Origin: Pseudoxanthomonas daejeonensis
GTDB lineage: Bacteria > Pseudomonadota > Gammaproteobacteria > Xanthomonadales > Xanthomonadaceae
Assembly: GCF_010093205.1 (NCBI RefSeq)
Contig: NZ_PDWN01000004.1
Span: forward strand, 186,001-250,000
Direction of reading: 5' to 3'
DNA length: 64,000 nucleotides
The translations under genes were made by a program, and so were the position numbers. A model generated the notes under the pieces. It was given only the letters and a program-made list of their open reading frames with translations. It ran no database searches and was not told the DNA's origin. Below, in pieces: positions 26,327 through 34,204 of the stretch; positions within the stretch are counted from its first letter, which is position 1, and each line of letters starts with the position of its first letter.

Positions 26327-26605
26327 CCCATCCATAGGGAAAAGTCTGACCCCACAATCAGAAAAAGCCCGATGACAGTGCCACCCCGATCGTTGACACT
26401 GTACCTGCCACCTACACGGACAGATCGGAAGTCCCGCTAACCGGAAATACCTCGTGGACGACACGTCCACGGCCCTGGTCCAGGGATGGTGTTTTCAGGT
26501 GCGGCCGTGAAACGGGTCGTTCTTCGGAACAAGGGTGGCACTCATTCTTTCTGGGTTGCTTCGCAACCCTGAGTCCTGGGCCTTTGGACCGCTCTGCCTT
26601 CGGCC
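26327..26605. other. Intergenic region between convergent genes
   Basis: No gene seen. Hairpins include GTGGAC/GTCCAC near 26456 and a perfect GGGTTGC-TTC-GCAACCC at 26554-26570; these probably act as terminators for one or both flanking genes. Confidence 0.5.
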
Positions 26606-27055
26606 TTATCCCTCCGAGGCGTTGGTCATGCGCTGGCGAAGTTGGGCAGCCAGCACTTGCTCTCGCAACGTGGCAGGGAGTTCCTGCAGCACGATTTCGA
26701 CACCAAATTCTTGGGCAGCACGGGCAGCCCAGGACTTGCCCATGAGGAACGCCGCGGCCTCCTGGTCGACGAAGCAGAACACGACACGCCACTCCGGGCC
26801 TAAGAGCTTTCGCAAGTACGCGAGCTTGAACAGGTCAGCCCGCACCTTGTGCGCCTGGGCAGGTTTCAACTTCCCCACGCGGGCGTACACCTCGACCACC
26901 AGACGCCTGTCCAGATCCACCCCATCGGGCGCTACGCCCACATCCACGGGCAAACGCGTGCCTGGCACAAACGAAGCGCCCCACAACGCTTCCAGCGCCA
27001 CCAGGACGGCGCGTTCGGCGAGGCGTTGATCGGCACTGTCGGAAGGGTGGGCCAT
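26606..27055 (-). CDS. Hypothetical protein, possibly nuclease-fold
   Basis: 149 residues, alpha/beta. DLDRRLVVEVYARVGKLKPAQAHKVRADLFKLAYL resembles the core of PD-(D/E)XK-fold proteins, but the ExK triad is not intact (EVY), so activity is doubtful. It is alone on the minus strand in this region. Confidence 0.5.
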   Translation of the reverse strand: MAHPSDSADQRLAERAVLVALEALWGASFVPGTRLPVDVGVAPDGVDLDRRLVVEVYARVGKLKPAQAHKVRADLFKLAYLRKLLGPEWRVVFCFVDQEAAAFLMGKSWAARAAQEFGVEIVLQELPATLREQVLAAQLRQRMTNASEG

Positions 27056-27100
27056 GATCCGATCTTACCCGTCATGGTCCCCCGGCCGTCGACCCCAGGC

Positions 27101-27184
27101 ATGGCACGGTCGCGTTCGGGCGCAAGCCTGCGGCTTCTCCACTGCGTTGCGACAAAGTGCGCCCGCCCTTGCACGACCGAGCCA
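27101..27184 (+). promoter_or_regulatory. Structured leader B (long hairpin)
   Basis: The outer stem ATGGC-A-CGGTCG pairs with CGACCG-A-GCCAT, and the inner stem GGGCGCA with TGCGCCC. It is related to leader A, with compensatory changes in the inner stem. It precedes the 27213 gene. Confidence 0.5.
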
Positions 27185-27212
27185 TTTGGGTCTCCCAACC
27201 AGGAGACGAGCC

Positions 27213-27635
27213 ATGACCTTCGAGCAAGACGTTTCAACCCTTCGGGCCAACGCCAACCCTGTGTTGCTGGAACAAATCGCGGGCTACTACGGTCCCGCCG
27301 ACGACATCGAACCCTGGCACCACCTCAACTCGCTGCTGTGGCCCGACCTCTCCGAAAATGAAGACACGCGGCGCGTGCAGATCCCGGGTGCATTGGACGA
27401 GTACGGAGACGAGTTGCGGCGCTATATCCAACGCTACGATGACCTTCGCGCACGCCGGCTCGACGCACTGTCGAACTACGACATCGGGATTGCTTACCGA
27501 GTCTCTGGCCCCGAGAACGGCCTGTTCCAGGCCCTGGACGCCATCCGCAACCACATCGGCCGGGTGCGGGCCCAGATCCTCTGGATCCTGGGCGAGCAAG
27601 TCAGGCTGACCCCTCCCCAGCTAGCCCTCTTCTGA
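27213..27635 (+). CDS. Hypothetical helical protein
   Basis: 140 residues; GGAG lies eight bases before the ATG. It is mainly helical (LRRYIQRYDDLRARRLDAL) with no recognised domain. It sits behind structured leader B. Confidence 0.6.
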   Translation: MTFEQDVSTLRANANPVLLEQIAGYYGPADDIEPWHHLNSLLWPDLSENEDTRRVQIPGALDEYGDELRRYIQRYDDLRARRLDALSNYDIGIAYRVSGPENGLFQALDAIRNHIGRVRAQILWILGEQVRLTPPQLALF

Positions 27636-27678
27636 GGGCCTATGGCGGCCCTTGGGCCGTATTGGCTATGCTGGGGCC

Positions 27679-28404
27679 ATGAATGACGCGCCCGAAGAAA
27701 GCAACTACTGGAGCCATGGGAAGCTCTTGGCGATCGACAGCCTGGGAATCCGCGACCGGCTCATGCCGGCGTCCAAAGTGCGGGAGTGGATCCCGAAGAA
27801 CGTCAAACCCGATGGGTTGATGTACACCCAAGTGGCCGACTTCTGGTTACAGATCAAGAAGAAGGACGGCCTCGACCGACGACAAGAGCAGGTGCCGGTC
27901 AATCCTTTCGTGTATCGCGGGAAAAACAATGCCGTACAGGGGCGGCGCGATCAGATTGAAGTGTGGCACCGCGCCTGGATCGACCGCATTGGCGTGGAAG
28001 CCCGGGTCGCGCAGGTGAAAGGTAAGCATGACCCGGTCAGCCAAAGCCTGATGAAAGAATATGAGCAGCAACATCCGTGGCTGGTTATGAACACCCGCAA
28101 GCCTATACGTGGATACACCAAGTTAGTCGTTGGGTGGGCGGAAGGCATAACACTTGGGCTGATGGATCGGGCATATCCCAACCCCGACGACCTGGACCTG
28201 GAATACCTCACGATCGCCGACGCCCTGCGCCAACCCTGGTTCGATCGGGAAGAACAGGGAATGTGGGTGAAGATCATGCGTCGCATGCACCAACTCGCCT
28301 TGGAAGAACAGCAGCAGATCTTTGCCCAGGAATACGCCGAACTAGCGAGACTGGCGCTGCAAAATGGGGACGCCCATGCTCAAAGTCCGGAAACCGAGCT
28401 TTAG
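27679..28404 (+). CDS. Hypothetical protein
   Basis: 241 residues, soluble, Trp- and charge-rich, with no recognised motif. The start at 27679 is the first ATG after the upstream gene. Its last codons lie within a tandemly duplicated 24-bp element. Confidence 0.6.
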   Translation: MNDAPEESNYWSHGKLLAIDSLGIRDRLMPASKVREWIPKNVKPDGLMYTQVADFWLQIKKKDGLDRRQEQVPVNPFVYRGKNNAVQGRRDQIEVWHRAWIDRIGVEARVAQVKGKHDPVSQSLMKEYEQQHPWLVMNTRKPIRGYTKLVVGWAEGITLGLMDRAYPNPDDLDLEYLTIADALRQPWFDREEQGMWVKIMRRMHQLALEEQQQIFAQEYAELARLALQNGDAHAQSPETEL

Positions 28405-28428
28405 GTAAAGTCCGGAAACCGAGCTTTA
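28381..28428. repeat. 24-bp tandem duplication forming hairpins
   Basis: The unit AAAGTCCGGAAACCGAGCTTTAG occurs twice. Each copy can fold as an AAAG...CTTT hairpin; the second is followed by TTTTCT, so it may act as a terminator. The first copy contains the stop codon of the upstream gene. Confidence 0.7.
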
Positions 28429-28561
28429 GTTTTCTACCGGGTTGTGCAGCGAATGGACGAAACCCGCGGCCAGTGGGAAAAATTATCGCCCAATCAGCGG
28501 GTTATCGTTTTCTGAACGGTTCCCCGTAACGCCTCGAATACGAGCGCAGGTCGATTTCGTA

Positions 28562-28576
28562 AAAAGATCATCTTTT
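28562..28576. promoter_or_regulatory. Palindromic operator candidate
   Basis: AAAAGATCATCTTTT has perfect seven-base arms and lies 26 bp before the 28602 start, in a position to regulate the gene cluster that follows. Confidence 0.45.
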
Positions 28577-28601
28577 CTCCACCCTAACGATGGAGAGAAA
28601 G

Positions 28602-29054
28602 ATGATCCGTATCAACCCCGTACCACTTCCCCTGGCCCCTGGCGCGAAAGCGACCGGGGCGCCTGTCTTGTCCGAACACGTTCAGCGTGTTGTCCATTTC
28701 CTGGCCGGGCAAGCCGGGCTGTCGGTAGATGGTTTTTCAATCGATGGCGGACATGCAGTAGCCAAGGTGTCCCGTGATGGCCGCATGAGTAGCGTGCGCA
28801 TTCCCCGCGGCACCGATCACTACGTCCGCGCCAACCTGCGCGGCGAGTTCGTGCGTGTCGCCCAAGCATTGAATGGGCGGGCGACGTACTACTGCCCCAC
28901 CTGCGGATCCACCGATATCACCTTCGACGCCCAAGTCCGTTGGGATCGGGAAAGCAGCGCGCTGGTATTGCTTGAAATGCTGAACAGTCCGTGGTGTGGG
29001 GGCTGCAGCGACACGATCCCAGAAGCGAGCTTCGGGGAGGTGGGCCATGAGTAA
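28602..29054 (+). CDS. Zinc-ribbon hypothetical protein
   Basis: 150 residues. Two CxxC pairs (CPTCG and CGGC, about 98-136) suggest a structural zinc site. GGAGAG at ribosome-binding distance selects 28602 over 28590. It overlaps the next gene by 8 bp. Confidence 0.65.
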   Translation: MIRINPVPLPLAPGAKATGAPVLSEHVQRVVHFLAGQAGLSVDGFSIDGGHAVAKVSRDGRMSSVRIPRGTDHYVRANLRGEFVRVAQALNGRATYYCPTCGSTDITFDAQVRWDRESSALVLLEMLNSPWCGGCSDTIPEASFGEVGHE

Positions 29055-29319
29055 GCCTTCCTATCTCGCCCCTCGCCAAGGTCCCGATCGTTTCCACTCC
29101 ACCGCCCAACAGCAGCACGTGCGTATCTGGGCCGAATGCGAGGGTGGCGATGTTCGCCACCTTCGCGTCGAAGGCGATGACTTGGTGGGGATGTTGATTC
29201 TGGATGATCGGGTGACGCCATTCCGTACCCGAGTCGACTCGGCCTTTGGTTGGCGTTCCAGAGTCAGGACGCGCAACGCGGTTCACAACACCTTTCAACG
29301 CATGAGGGATTACAAATGA
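29047..29319 (+). CDS. Small hypothetical protein
   Basis: 90 residues (MSKPSYLAPRQGPDRFHS). GGGGAGG is upstream. Its stop overlaps the next start as ATGA. Function is unknown. Confidence 0.6.
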   Translation: MSKPSYLAPRQGPDRFHSTAQQQHVRIWAECEGGDVRHLRVEGDDLVGMLILDDRVTPFRTRVDSAFGWRSRVRTRNAVHNTFQRMRDYK

Positions 29320-29783
29320 AGTGCCAAGACTTTTACAGCCAATACGACAGCAGCGGATGGACTTCCGAGATGAAATCGGAGGTTCGGTTAGGGATCGAAC
29401 AAGTGATGGCGCAGGCCGAGAAGGAAAGCGCTCTTCAAGCGCGGCAACGCAACGAGTCTTGGGAACACATCATCCACTGGCTGGTGTACGCGGAATGGGG
29501 AGTTGTTCCCGTGGGGTATGTATTTCCCTTCGGCCCAGACTGGCTGATCGACGCTTGTCGTGGTGGAAGCGATGAACTGGCTTGTCGCTTGCTGAACGAT
29601 GGCATGGATCCGGACTTCCGCATGCCAGGCCGTTGGACGGCAAGACGCTATGCCAAGGAGAACCGCGCCTTTCTGCCGATGACCTGGGCCTGGCTGGAAC
29701 GCGATCTCCTGGGCAAGTTGGCCGCTAAACAACGTAAGCGTTCCTGGGCCGGTGGCACGTTCACCGAGCGGAGGGCGATCTAA
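29316..29783 (+). CDS. Hypothetical protein with degenerate ankyrin-like region and basic tail
   Basis: 155 residues. The segment DELACRLLNDGMDPDFRMPGR resembles one ankyrin unit, and the C-terminus (KQRKRSWAGGTFTERRAI) is basic and ends RRAI, similar to RRAM endings elsewhere in the window. It is the third gene of a coupled operon. Confidence 0.55.
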   Translation: MKCQDFYSQYDSSGWTSEMKSEVRLGIEQVMAQAEKESALQARQRNESWEHIIHWLVYAEWGVVPVGYVFPFGPDWLIDACRGGSDELACRLLNDGMDPDFRMPGRWTARRYAKENRAFLPMTWAWLERDLLGKLAAKQRKRSWAGGTFTERRAI

Positions 29784-30257
29784 TGCGATCGAATACGCAG
29801 ATGTTGGCGTTATCGCGTCCGGGGTCCGGGGTTTCAAATCGGCCTAAAACCAACCCCGGACGCGCTAAAAACGCTTGTAATCAGCGGTTTGTCCGGGGTG
29901 TCCGGGGTTGGGCGCGGTTACAGGACCATAACGAGACAAACAAGCAAAAACAAGAACAACAAATCCCACAGAGCTTATTTTTTGGGGTTCAACCCCGGAC
30001 ACCCCGGACTTAAGGCTCTAAACAAGGGCTTTTCCTCGAGTCCGGGGTTGAAAAAACGCGAAATGCAACCCCGGACCCCGGACTCGAGCGAACGAGGCGG
30101 ATGGAGACGATGTACCCATTGGGTTGCCACATTCGACAAGGGTCAAGACAGGGCGATAAGCCGATTTTGCTTGGTAGATCGCAGGTTTAGTAAACGGGTT
30201 ATTGACGACCCGGCTTGCCGCCTTAAGGTCAATGGAACCTATCCCACAGAGCCCGTC
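29784..30257. other. Candidate replication origin with palindromic GTCCGGGG units
   Basis: Ten TCCGGGGT units occur in both orientations (29817-29832, 29853-29861, 29891-29910, 29990-30009, 30035-30050, 30066-30088). GTCCGGGGTGTCCGGGGTTG at 29891-29910 is perfectly inverted at 29990-30009, flanking an A-rich segment (AAGCAAAAACAAGAACAACAA). CTCGAGTCCGGGGT is also inverted at 30066-30088. The adjacent replication helicase gene supports an origin role. No convincing gene lies here. Confidence 0.6.
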
Positions 30258-30452
30258 ATGAGCATGAAGAAGTCACGAGGTGGTCGTCCTCCACTGTCCA
30301 AGAACGAGCGCACGGTCCCCACCATGATCCGGCTTTTGCCGTCTGATCGGAAAGTGATTGAGGCTTTCGCCAAGCGTCAGGACATGACGATCGGGACCTA
30401 CCTGCGTGAGGTAGCTCAACAGCATGTGGCCCAGCGACTGCAAGCAGCATAA
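30258..30452 (+). CDS. Small ribbon-helix-helix-type DNA-binding protein
   Basis: 64 residues. RTVPTMIRLLPSDRKVIEAFAKRQDMTIGTYLREVAQQHV fits a ribbon-helix-helix fold as in CopG-like proteins. Its place between the origin-like repeats and the helicase gene suggests control of replication. Confidence 0.65.
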   Translation: MSMKKSRGGRPPLSKNERTVPTMIRLLPSDRKVIEAFAKRQDMTIGTYLREVAQQHVAQRLQAA

Positions 30453-30456
30453 AAAA

Positions 30457-30478
30457 CCCCGCTGTTGAAGCAGCGGGG
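30457..30478. terminator. Hairpin terminator candidate
   Basis: CCCCGCTG and CAGCGGGG flank a 6-base loop. The run of A before it makes it a good terminator on the minus strand; on the plus strand it may attenuate. Confidence 0.55.
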
Positions 30479-30534
30479 TCATTCGAAACTTTTGGGTTCC
30501 TGCCAGGGCTCCCGACACAACACAGAGGCGTGCT

Positions 30535-32418
30535 ATGTCTGACAACGAGATTATGAGTGAAATGACGGCCGGTCAAGGGTCCGACCCGGTGGGGATCGAC
30601 AGTCATCCGAAATTCCAACGGCAGCCCGTGGCTCCGCGTTCAATCGTGCCGCCGCGTACGGTCGTGGCGTCCTTGAACCCCGACGAGTTGCAGCAGGCTG
30701 TCATTGCCGCTGTCTCCGTCCTCCAATCGCAACAGGAGGCCAAGGACAAGAAGCGGAAGCGCGCCGAAGCCAAGATCGCCAAGTTGCCCGCAGCCGCCCA
30801 AGCCGCGGCGCAGGCAACGGGTCGGAAGGCCGGATCACCTAGCCTCCAGGCCTTGTTCATTGATGACGCTATTGCGGGCAAGTTCGGTGAGTTCGCAGCC
30901 GAGTCCAAGGAAGAGACCTCCATGGTGCGCCGCTGGAATAACTCCTTTTGGGAACTGACATACGACATGGCGGGACAAGCCGAAGCCATGGATTGGCTTC
31001 GCCAAAAGTTCCCTGACGCCGTGGGCGTGGGCAAGGCGACCGACTGCTGGAAGTCGTTGGGCCTGCACCTGTACAAGCACCATCCGTTCCCCACGCCCGA
31101 GCAGGACGAGGGCCATGTGGTGATCCCGCTGGAAAACGGCTACCTCCACATCACGAAAGACAGGGCGCGGTTGGAGAACCCGGACAAAACGTTGGCCCTG
31201 ACGTTCCAGGTCAAGACCAAAGCAGGTGTCGCCATCGGGCAAGAGTTCAAGGCGCCTGCCATTCCCGCAAGCAGCCTTTTCGGTCGTTATCTCGCGTCCT
31301 CATTGCCAGATCCCGAATTGCGCGCCCTGGTCCAGGAACAATGCGCCATGTCATTTCTGCCTAACGTGGCCGCACACCAGACCATTTGCTGGTGGGTTGG
31401 TGAGGGGGGTGCCGGCAAAGGCACGCTGTCCAAGTTGATCGAGGCCTTCCACCATAAAATCGCCACGCTCGACCTGCATAAATTGAGTGAGCCCCACCAC
31501 CTGGAAGATCTGGTCGACGCCTCTTTGGTGCGTGTGGACGAGGTGGCGCAGAAGGGCATTTGGGGCGAGAAAGAATTCAAATCCATGGTGTCCGGCGACT
31601 GCGTGGCGATCAACCCGAAGTTCAAGAAGAACTTCACCTACCGGCCACGCGCCTACTGGATCATCACTACCAACCAGCCACCGCTGATCCGTGACGAGTC
31701 CGACGGTGTGCGTCGACGAATTGTCCCCGTGCCGTGGTCATCGTCCTCACGCCTGCGCGGCGGGTCCAATATCGGCAATCTGGACGCATTGATCCTGAAG
31801 CAAGAGTCTCACCTGGTGTTGGGTTGGATCGTGGAGGGCTTGCAGCGCTACCTGCAGCGTGGTGGTCCGGTAGAAACCCGCAACCTGCCGCAGCCGGTCA
31901 AGGACCTGATGACCAAGATCCACCGCAATAACGACAACGTGGAAGCGTGGTTCGAGGAACTGGAAATCATTCCGGCGGAAGGCCACTACGGCTTCTTCCA
32001 TTCCAAGAAGGAAGTCTACGAGTCCTACGTGCGATTCACGGAAGACGATGGCGGCAACGTCCTCAAAGAAGAAAGCTTCTGGATCCGCTTCTGGCGTCGC
32101 CCAGGACTCAAGACTGCTGGTGTCCATGAATTGAAGGGCACGGTCAATGGGCCCAACGGCAAGAGCCGACCCAAGCAGATTCACAATCTGGCGCTTACCC
32201 CGCCGCAAGTTGCCCAGATCAAGAAGGACATACTGGTGGAAGAGGCCTTGGCACGCGGATCGTTCCTGGTGGAACAACAGAACCTCGTGTGCGATGACGA
32301 TCCATTCGGTGACAGCCAGCCGAGGATTGAACGCCAAGAACATCGCATTCCACAGTTCAATCCCTCCGAGTTGGTTGAACTGGAACGACTGAACCAGCTG
32401 GCCACGTACAAGCACTGA
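30535..32418 (+). CDS. Plasmid replication helicase (SF3/D5-like)
   Basis: 627 residues. The central P-loop WVGEGGAGKGTLSKL (about 285-299), followed by LVRVDEVAQKG and the PRAYWIITTNQPPLIRDESDGVRRRIVPVPW region with sensor and arginine-finger character, matches phage/plasmid D5-like primase-helicases. The N-terminus (about 1-110) is Lys/Ala-rich and possibly DNA-binding. It probably unwinds the adjacent origin-like region. Confidence 0.8.
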   Translation: MSDNEIMSEMTAGQGSDPVGIDSHPKFQRQPVAPRSIVPPRTVVASLNPDELQQAVIAAVSVLQSQQEAKDKKRKRAEAKIAKLPAAAQAAAQATGRKAGSPSLQALFIDDAIAGKFGEFAAESKEETSMVRRWNNSFWELTYDMAGQAEAMDWLRQKFPDAVGVGKATDCWKSLGLHLYKHHPFPTPEQDEGHVVIPLENGYLHITKDRARLENPDKTLALTFQVKTKAGVAIGQEFKAPAIPASSLFGRYLASSLPDPELRALVQEQCAMSFLPNVAAHQTICWWVGEGGAGKGTLSKLIEAFHHKIATLDLHKLSEPHHLEDLVDASLVRVDEVAQKGIWGEKEFKSMVSGDCVAINPKFKKNFTYRPRAYWIITTNQPPLIRDESDGVRRRIVPVPWSSSSRLRGGSNIGNLDALILKQESHLVLGWIVEGLQRYLQRGGPVETRNLPQPVKDLMTKIHRNNDNVEAWFEELEIIPAEGHYGFFHSKKEVYESYVRFTEDDGGNVLKEESFWIRFWRRPGLKTAGVHELKGTVNGPNGKSRPKQIHNLALTPPQVAQIKKDILVEEALARGSFLVEQQNLVCDDDPFGDSQPRIERQEHRIPQFNPSELVELERLNQLATYKH

Positions 32419-32442
32419 CCATGACATACTCCGGCAAACCCC

Positions 32443-32458
32443 TTGCCGGAAGCGACAA
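32443..32458 (+). promoter_or_regulatory. Dyad element abutting a start codon
   Basis: TTGCCGGAAGCGACAA ends directly at the ATG at 32459, leaving no room for a -10 before the gene. It also forms an inverted repeat with upstream CCGGCAA. It may work as an operator or drive an internal start. Confidence 0.45.
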
Positions 32459-32941
32459 ATGGCCAACTCGGTCAGCGATACCGAGACCGGGCGAAAAACC
32501 GCCCGGGTCTCGCCCGCCATCACCAAACGCATTGCCCAGGTGGCCCAAGCCCACCAGGGATTGGACGAACGCCGGCCTCCCCGGTCATGGCAGCGGGACA
32601 TGCCCCGCGATGAAGTTGAAGCGCGGGTGCTAGGGCTGATTGCCGATTACGAAGCCGTCGCACCGCACCTATCGGCGCCCACGTTGAAGGCCCTGCGCCG
32701 CATGTTCCGAGCCCACCCCTTCCTGCGCTTGCGTGGACAGGAATATCTGCAGGCCGAGCCCAACTACCGCACGGCCGGAGGCAAGAAATTCTACTGGGGC
32801 GGCGTGCGACGACTGGTCGATGGTTCCATCCGGCCCGGTGGAGTGGGGCGCAAGCCCAAGGTCCTGGAAGACTACGAGAACTCGCCCGCCGGCCAGAAGC
32901 GCTTGGCGAATGGCGAACCGACGTTCTCTCCGATTGAGTAG
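32459..32941 (+). CDS. Hypothetical basic protein
   Basis: 160 residues, Arg-rich and mainly helical. It follows the helicase gene by 40 bp with the dyad element immediately before the start. Function is unknown; a replication accessory role is suggested only by position. Confidence 0.6.
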   Translation: MANSVSDTETGRKTARVSPAITKRIAQVAQAHQGLDERRPPRSWQRDMPRDEVEARVLGLIADYEAVAPHLSAPTLKALRRMFRAHPFLRLRGQEYLQAEPNYRTAGGKKFYWGGVRRLVDGSIRPGGVGRKPKVLEDYENSPAGQKRLANGEPTFSPIE

Positions 32942-33012
32942 CGGTACGCAGAAATCGGACTGGCGGAATGGCGCGGCCTCCCCACACTGGGGAGAGCATA
33001 GAGGTCTTGCCA

Positions 33013-33252
33013 ATGTCCGAACAATTCACTGATACCGAAGCACTCCTGGCGGCCGATCGTTTTGTGATCGCCCGGCAGACCGATGGGTTTCGCCTGTCCC
33101 TGGCTACCAACTTCATGGCCACGGGCAAGTTCCTGTCGAACATTCGGGATTGTATGTTGCTGGTGGACGAAAGCGTGGCGCGGGGGCACAAAGTCTTTAT
33201 GAGGAAACTGCCCCATGGATCTTCCCGAGTACCGCCAACGCCAAGCGCGTAA
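33013..33252 (+). CDS. Small hypothetical protein
   Basis: 79 residues (MSEQFTDTEALLAADRF); overlaps the following ArdC-domain gene by 38 bp. No domain is recognised. Confidence 0.5.
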   Translation: MSEQFTDTEALLAADRFVIARQTDGFRLSLATNFMATGKFLSNIRDCMLLVDESVARGHKVFMRKLPHGSSRVPPTPSA

Positions 33253-34096
33253 TTTCTATTCGCACCTGCGCAATACCACCAGCCCCGTCCACTTCTACTG
33301 GCAAGACCCCGACCACCCGCTCCCCCAGATCGGTGGCGAGCCACGTGGCCCCAGCGGCTATCCCTTCCAGGGCGACAACGCCATCCAGCTGGCCATGGCT
33401 TCCAAAGCCCAGGGCTTCCAGGATCCGCGCTGGATGACCTACGACCAGGCCAAGGCAGCCGGTGGTACCGTCCGCCGCGGTGAAGTGGCCACCAAGATCC
33501 TGTCGTGGATCGGGGGCAAGGATGGCAAGCCTTACGAACCCATTCTGCTGTCCGTCTTCAATGGCGACCAGATCGCAGGCCTGGAACCCCAAAAGCTGCA
33601 AGCCCTCACCGCGGAACAGCAAGCCACGCGGCAAGCAGGCCTCGACGCACTGTTGCCTACGCGCAAAAAGACCCCGACACCCGAGCAGTACAACGCCCGG
33701 TTGCAGGAAGTCCTGGCCGAGCGTTTCCCCGACAGCGCAGACCCGGAAGAACAGGCCCAAGCCATTCTGCGTCGTGAGCTGGCCAGCATGACGGCGCAGG
33801 CACGCCTTGGCTTGCCCCGCCAGGCCAATCCCGAACTGTCGGTCCAGTTGAAGCCGTACGTGGATCGCCGGCCAAACTGGCGCGAGGTCGAAACCGCGAT
33901 CGACGACGCCCAGAAGGCCCTCAAAACCATCGGTATTGAAGCGATGGTCTACGAGAAGGTGGTGCGCAAGGAAGTCCAGCCCGATGTGGCGCCCGCGAGC
34001 GAGCCCAAGGGACGGTCAAGGACGAAGGCCAAGGCCCAGGACAAGGCGCCCATCAAAGCCAAGGGTAAGGAGCAAGCGGACGACATCCCGTTCTGA
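33215..34096 (+). CDS. ArdC N-terminal-domain protein (no peptidase domain)
   Basis: 293 residues. The first 130 residues match the ssDNA-binding N-domain of ArdC/TraC-type antirestriction proteins (FQDPRWMTYDQAKAAGGTVRRGEVATKILSW, ILLSVFNGDQIAGL). The C-terminal half has no HExxH motif and is Lys-rich at its end. It is probably a plasmid ssDNA-binding or antirestriction accessory protein. Confidence 0.7.
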   Translation: MDLPEYRQRQARNFYSHLRNTTSPVHFYWQDPDHPLPQIGGEPRGPSGYPFQGDNAIQLAMASKAQGFQDPRWMTYDQAKAAGGTVRRGEVATKILSWIGGKDGKPYEPILLSVFNGDQIAGLEPQKLQALTAEQQATRQAGLDALLPTRKKTPTPEQYNARLQEVLAERFPDSADPEEQAQAILRRELASMTAQARLGLPRQANPELSVQLKPYVDRRPNWREVETAIDDAQKALKTIGIEAMVYEKVVRKEVQPDVAPASEPKGRSRTKAKAQDKAPIKAKGKEQADDIPF

Positions 34097-34108
34097 CGAC
34101 CGATACGC

Positions 34109-34133
34109 AAAGGGCGGGGCAACACGCCCTTTG
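34109..34133 (+). terminator. Rho-independent terminator
   Basis: AAAGGGCG pairs with CGCCCTTT and is followed by GTTCTGTCT; it ends the replication/ArdC gene group. Confidence 0.7.
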
Positions 34134-34147
34134 TTCTGTCTGGACCC

Positions 34148-34175
34148 TTGCCAAAGGCGACAACCCTCATAACTT
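34148..34175 (+). promoter_or_regulatory. Conserved dyad promoter upstream of the YadA-type adhesin
   Basis: TTGCCAAAGGCGACAA, TAACTT after 16 bp, then GGAGGGCAACTCC. Confidence 0.7.
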
Positions 34176-34204
34176 GGAGGGCAACTCCACACCTGGTTGT
34201 CCCC

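Noticed and set aside
29783-30013. 76-codon ORF overlapping the origin-like repeats
   Set aside because: It starts with a TAATG overlap but encodes low-complexity sequence made of the GTCCGGGG repeats; no codon or family support.
29784-30257. CRISPR array
   Set aside because: Repeats are short, occur in both orientations and have irregular spacing, with no cas genes.
33006-33024. Another copy of the dyad promoter before 33013
   Set aside because: TTGCCAATGTCCGAACAA has the half-sites two bases further apart and overlaps the start codon; not counted.
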